64,000 nucleotides of DNA, taken from contig NZ_PABT01000046.1 of NCBI RefSeq assembly GCF_002699205.1, forward strand, positions 62,001 to 126,000, in the 5' to 3' direction. The stretch is from Allomuricauda sp. Its GTDB lineage: Bacteria > Bacteroidota > Bacteroidia > Flavobacteriales > Flavobacteriaceae. Every line of letters starts with the position of its first letter. Position 1 is the stretch's first letter. The translations under genes were made by a program, and so were the position numbers. The notes beneath the pieces are model-generated. The model worked only from the letters and a program-made list of their open reading frames with translations. It searched no databases and was not told where the DNA came from. Below, one piece after another: positions 60,501-64,000 of the stretch.

Positions 60501-61265
60501 ATGCTCAAGTTTTTTAGAAAAATCAGAAAAAAGTTAATTGCTGAAAGAAAAATAAGCAATTACATTTTATATGCCATTGGTGAAATTGTGCTAGTGGTCA
60601 TTGGAATTCTTATCGCTCTTGCCATAAACAACGCCAATGAAAACAGTATCAAAAATAAAAAAGAACAAGCCTATCTCATCGGCCTTAAAAACGAATTTGA
60701 AACAAGTAAATTAAAACTGCAAGAACTAATCAGGGTAAACAGGGTGAGTTATGAAGCAGCCAAAAGCATAGTCGCGCTAATGGATATGGAGGACACACCT
60801 TCCGAAATGGAAATGTCCCAATTATTTGTTGATGCTTTTGCATTCGATATTTTCTTCAACCCGAACAATTCCCTATTGAACGAAATGATCAATTCAGGCA
60901 GTCTAAAGGATGTTTCAAATGATTCATTAAGGATAAGACTTACCAATTGGGTCGCCACCATGGATGATATTGCCAACCAAGAAAAGATCCTCGACCACCA
61001 AAGGACCAATATTGTGGATTGGTTTAGAACCCAAGGGCATAGTATCAGGACAATTTTGGATCATACCGGGATGGCCACCCGGTTGGGCATCCACAAGGAA
61101 AAAGAACCGATCAGCAACTTATCGGCCTTAAAGTCCATTGCTTTTGAAAACAATATCCTTCTTTTTATCATAACCAGTAAATCCACGGAAACCGAGCATT
61201 ACGATCCTTTAATGGAAAGCCTGGATGGGATTCTAAGTTTGTTGGACAGTGAAATAAAGGAATAA
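60501..61265 (+). CDS. DUF6090 family protein
   Basis: A 254-residue protein with the characteristic N-terminus MLKFFRKIRKKLIAERKISNYILYAIGEIVLVVIGILIALAINNANE. A basic stub is followed by one transmembrane helix at about 24-42, and the rest is helical and extracytoplasmic. The family is common in Flavobacteria, often in multiple paralogues, with no known function. The next feature downstream is a copy of the dispersed repeat, shared with the convergent AsmA gene. Confidence 0.88.
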   Translation: MLKFFRKIRKKLIAERKISNYILYAIGEIVLVVIGILIALAINNANENSIKNKKEQAYLIGLKNEFETSKLKLQELIRVNRVSYEAAKSIVALMDMEDTPSEMEMSQLFVDAFAFDIFFNPNNSLLNEMINSGSLKDVSNDSLRIRLTNWVATMDDIANQEKILDHQRTNIVDWFRTQGHSIRTILDHTGMATRLGIHKEKEPISNLSALKSIAFENNILLFIITSKSTETEHYDPLMESLDGILSLLDSEIKE

Positions 61266-61278
61266 AAAAGGCTGTTCA

Positions 61279-61368
61279 AAAAGTATTGAAACACGTCATT
61301 TTAATTTCACAATCTCATCAATTGCAAACGAATCATTATGAGAACCTGAATCAAGTTCAGGTTGACGA
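61279..61368. repeat. Dispersed intergenic repeat, copy 2
   Basis: Matches 17336-17431: AAGTATTGAAA at the left, and an identical right end containing CCTGAATCAAGTTCAGG and GTTGACGA. The first hairpin present in copy 1 has decayed here (TTTTAATTTCACAAT). The element lies between two convergent genes and its hairpin could terminate either. Confidence 0.75.
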
Positions 61369-61397
61369 CAACTTACATTTTAGACAGCCTCCTCGTT

Positions 61398-64000
61398 TTA
61401 GTTTACCGTATCTTTTTTCTTCTTACTGAGCAATCCACTCAAAATGGATTTGGCCGTGTTTTTCACCTCATCCTTTTCCTCGGTTTTTGTAGTATCGGTT
61501 GCACTCGTTTTGCTTCCTCCCAAAAGATTTCCAATGGTCTCTTTTACACCTTCAGAACCAGTTGATGTAGTATCGGACCCATCCTTTTTAAACACATCGG
61601 AAAGCAAATCCTTCGCCTTGTCTTTTCCTTGATCCATCAATTTATTTTTTTGCATTTCCACTAATTTGGTTGTCAAGGTCTTTACACTTGAAGTTAAATC
61701 CGTGCTCACGGATGGGTTGCTGAATTCACCTCCAATATTGGCCGTAACAGGGACGGTAACCTCTTCCAAACTGTCGTCGTTCAATTGCGAAATAAGACTA
61801 CTGACCTCGGTACCCAAATATTTGGCAGGCACTTCCATGGTTGCTGAGTAATTCAATTGTTTTTCAAATGAGTGGCTTCCGTCAACATTGATGGCAATAT
61901 CCTTATAATTCAAAGTAAACGGTTTCACTTTGACCGTACCGTTATCAAAACTCAATGCAGTTTTGAGCCCATCCAGATTAATTTCATCGACATTTAAAAA
62001 ACTGAGCTTACTGTCCAAAGCTGAAACCAATGGCGCTTTTTGTGTGTCAATGGTGGGTGATAACAGTTCTGCCAATAGATCACCAGAAATTGTGGCCAAG
62101 TTCGGAGTTAAATCGTCCTTCAAATTTCCTGATATTTTGACTTCCGAGTTTAGTTTTCCCTCTATGGCACTGGCCAAAGGTGTCAATACTTTTAAGAGTT
62201 CCAAACCGGCAAAGGATTCCCCAATATTAAAGTTGTTCATCCCCAAATCAACATCAAAGGTAGCGTTGTCCTGTTTTGTGGACACCGATCCAGATAATCC
62301 CAATGTACCCCCGAACAAATCGGAAGTAAGGTTTTTCAAGGTCGCTGTTTCATCTTTGATCACCAAGGTCCCTTTTACATTTTTCAGATTAAGGTTATCG
62401 TAAACCACCGTATTGGCAGAGGCATCAATGGTACAATCCAAGAAAGACGGTATTTTGATACGCTCTTCGGCCGTTGTGGTAGTCGAGCCAGTTTTTTCTT
62501 CAGGGGTTTCCTGTTCTTCTTCGATTTCCTCAACCATAAAATCGCTCAAGGCAAACTGATTGGAGCTCAAGCTGAATTTTCCCTCAATGTTTTCATCGTT
62601 GAACATAAAGCCCAACAAATTGGTCAGGGTTCCTTTTGCATCAAAATCCGTACTTCCCGTTTTTCCGGTAAATTCATCCAAACTCACCGTATTTGGGTTA
62701 AAGGTGACCGCTGCGGTATTTATCGCCACGGGGTTTTTAAGTTCTTCCGAATCGTATTCAAAACCAGAAACCGAAGCTTTCCCGCTTGTTTGGGTGTTTT
62801 GGTACTGTTCGTTTTCCACGGATGCCATATCAAAGGCAGTGGTGACATCGGCATTCAGAATTCCTTTAAGATTGTAATCATCGGGCATTGGGTAGGCCTG
62901 GGAAATGTTGGCCAGGTTAATTCTCCCATCCATGTGGGCACTGACCTTGGTGTTGCCCATCAATTCCCTGATTTTGGCATTCATATTAAATTTATCCTCA
63001 TCTATCAGAAACGATAATCTGTTGATGTTGACATAGGTGTCTTCAACAATCCCAGTTTCATTGTTAATCTCGGTATCGATATACACATTTCGTACGGATT
63101 TTGGCAAATCGGGATACTTGAAGGATGCATTTTCTGAGTTGATCGCGATTTTAAAAGTAGGGATATGCTCATCATCGACCACACCTTTAAACTCTCCGTT
63201 CACCTCAAAATTTCCCGTGGTTTCCACATTTTCAATGTTGGAAGCATAGGCTTCGGGAATCACCGCCAAAAAGTTTTTAAAATCCGACGATGGCGTTTTA
63301 AAAGTGACATCCACCTCTTGATTATCCTCGTTTATCTGCACGAAACCATCAAAAACCAATGGTAATTGATTGATCATGGCCTTGTTTTCCAGGAAAGTAT
63401 ATTTGTTCCCTCCCAAGTCAATACCTATAAGCGCATCCAAATTGATTTTATTCCTATTGAGGTATTTGGTGCTATCCATTTCAAAGGAGACCAAGGCATC
63501 GGTAAGGGTTTTTAGTTCAGATTTTTCCAATGATAGGTCACCGGTTCCGGAATGGTTCATTTCAGTAATTTCCAATTTCATTCCACTGGCCAAATCCTCA
63601 TAAATAATTTCAGAATTGGTTATGGCATACGAATCCATGTTCAGCGTAAAGTTGTCCCCGGAAGCTTCGGGTGATGTTGTGGAAGATGGTTCTTCACTTT
63701 CCTTTGCAATATCGTAATTGGCATTTCCTTCGGCATCCGCTTTGATATGTACTTTGGCCCCATCTATATTGAATGTTTTAATGGCAAATGGCTCATCTGC
63801 GGATTTAAAAAGCTCCTTTATGGACATGGCCAGTTCTATCTTTGATGATGAGAATAGGGTATCTCCCTCAAAAGGTGCCTTGTTGACCAAGGATAGTTTG
63901 TTGATCTCCACATTGGCATAAGGAAAACTTCGGAGAAGGCTAAGGTCGGCCTCCTCAAAATCCAATGTAGCGTTCATGCTATCATTTGCTTTGGTTTTGA
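61398..64000 (-). CDS. AsmA-family protein (5' end beyond the window)
   Basis: At least 867 residues are visible; the frame is open to position 64000. The ATG at 63977 is unlikely to be the start because KTKANDS before it fits the standard post-helix segment of AsmA proteins, whose N-terminal membrane helix would lie just outside. Repeated beta-rich AsmA features are present (VEINKLSLVNKAPFEGDTLFSS; LDCTIDASANTVVYDNLNLKNVKGTL; KVKPFTLNYKDIAINVDG). The C-terminus is Lys/Asp/Thr-rich (SKKKKDTVN). AsmA-like proteins span the periplasm and are tied to lipid transport to the outer membrane. It converges on DUF6090. Confidence 0.9.
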   Translation of the reverse strand, partial: KTKANDSMNATLDFEEADLSLLRSFPYANVEINKLSLVNKAPFEGDTLFSSSKIELAMSIKELFKSADEPFAIKTFNIDGAKVHIKADAEGNANYDIAKESEEPSSTTSPEASGDNFTLNMDSYAITNSEIIYEDLASGMKLEITEMNHSGTGDLSLEKSELKTLTDALVSFEMDSTKYLNRNKINLDALIGIDLGGNKYTFLENKAMINQLPLVFDGFVQINEDNQEVDVTFKTPSSDFKNFLAVIPEAYASNIENVETTGNFEVNGEFKGVVDDEHIPTFKIAINSENASFKYPDLPKSVRNVYIDTEINNETGIVEDTYVNINRLSFLIDEDKFNMNAKIRELMGNTKVSAHMDGRINLANISQAYPMPDDYNLKGILNADVTTAFDMASVENEQYQNTQTSGKASVSGFEYDSEELKNPVAINTAAVTFNPNTVSLDEFTGKTGSTDFDAKGTLTNLLGFMFNDENIEGKFSLSSNQFALSDFMVEEIEEEQETPEEKTGSTTTTAEERIKIPSFLDCTIDASANTVVYDNLNLKNVKGTLVIKDETATLKNLTSDLFGGTLGLSGSVSTKQDNATFDVDLGMNNFNIGESFAGLELLKVLTPLASAIEGKLNSEVKISGNLKDDLTPNLATISGDLLAELLSPTIDTQKAPLVSALDSKLSFLNVDEINLDGLKTALSFDNGTVKVKPFTLNYKDIAINVDGSHSFEKQLNYSATMEVPAKYLGTEVSSLISQLNDDSLEEVTVPVTANIGGEFSNPSVSTDLTSSVKTLTTKLVEMQKNKLMDQGKDKAKDLLSDVFKKDGSDTTSTGSEGVKETIGNLLGGSKTSATDTTKTEEKDEVKNTAKSILSGLLSKKKKDTVN

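Noticed and set aside
63978..64000. Treating the ATG at 63977 as the true start of the AsmA gene.
   Set aside because: The frame stays open to the window edge and the residues before the ATG fit the family; the N-terminal membrane helix would otherwise be missing.
1..64000. CRISPR arrays, tRNA or rRNA genes and insertion sequences.
   Set aside because: No regularly spaced direct repeats, no tRNA-like cloverleaf with GGTTCGAATCC-type arm and no transposase motifs were noticed on reading; a tRNA scan was not possible.

Overview
The window reads as chromosome of a marine-type Flavobacteriaceae (Bacteroidota). Support comes from families largely confined to that group (GLPGLI protein, DUF5686, DUF6089, DUF6090, BamA followed by two OmpH/Skp proteins, a MetX-aspartokinase-homoserine dehydrogenase fusion, sulfite reductase fused to HEPN), from promoters of the Bacteroidota type (TTG, 17-23 nt, TAnnTTTG), from scarce Shine-Dalgarno sites and from moderate GC. 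I do not assign a genus. No rRNA, tRNA, CRISPR array, prophage or insertion sequence was seen.

Positions 1-19000 form a sulfur and methionine region transcribed entirely on the minus strand. In transcription order it holds metK behind a candidate SAM-II riboswitch; a CocE-type lipoprotein hydrolase; an S-box (SAM-I) riboswitch followed by O-acetylhomoserine sulfhydrylase, the MetX-AK-HSD fusion and a second Cys/Met PLP enzyme; an Rrf2 regulator; a promoter flanked by two similar 20-21 bp operator-like sites; DUF2061-cysH-cysD-cysN-sulfite reductase/HEPN-cobA-ferredoxin reductase; an SDR; and a second S-box leading into metH, of which only the first 17 codons are inside the window. The region covers sulfate activation and reduction to sulfide, aspartate to homocysteine, remethylation and SAM synthesis.

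Positions 19000-31200 are mostly minus strand: an outer-membrane barrel protein with a GLPGLI partner, a deoxynucleoside kinase and a TonB-like protein (both plus), membrane and soluble pyrophosphatases, a DUF5686 barrel protein and pyruvate dehydrogenase E1 beta. Positions 31300-40500 are mainly plus: etfBA behind a 28 bp perfect palindrome, a BFN/UVR protein, a nucleoside transporter, a frameshifted four-helix-bundle gene, thyA, a solo AraC HTH and an AhpD-like protein, then a CBM48/E-set protein and a class V aminotransferase (minus), and a 2TM protein with dfrA.

Positions 40500-48600 are the minus-strand envelope cluster CBS protein-nadK-DUF6089-uppS-bamA-ompH-ompH-murI. Positions 48650-55750 are plus: pdxJ-hydrolase, an SGNH lipoprotein whose upstream palindrome shares its core with the etfBA palindrome, a holin-like membrane protein, tig, clpP and clpX. 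The last part holds an alpha/beta-hydrolase-like protein behind a LacI-type palindrome, a GH3 protein, a DUF2797 protein, an APC permease, a decayed YfcC-like transporter remnant, a DUF6090 protein and a large AsmA protein cut by the window edge.

The most notable signals are regulatory: two SAM riboswitch classes in one methionine region, a paired operator beside an Rrf2 gene, and a shared ATGCATGCAT-core palindrome linking etfBA with a lipoprotein esterase gene.
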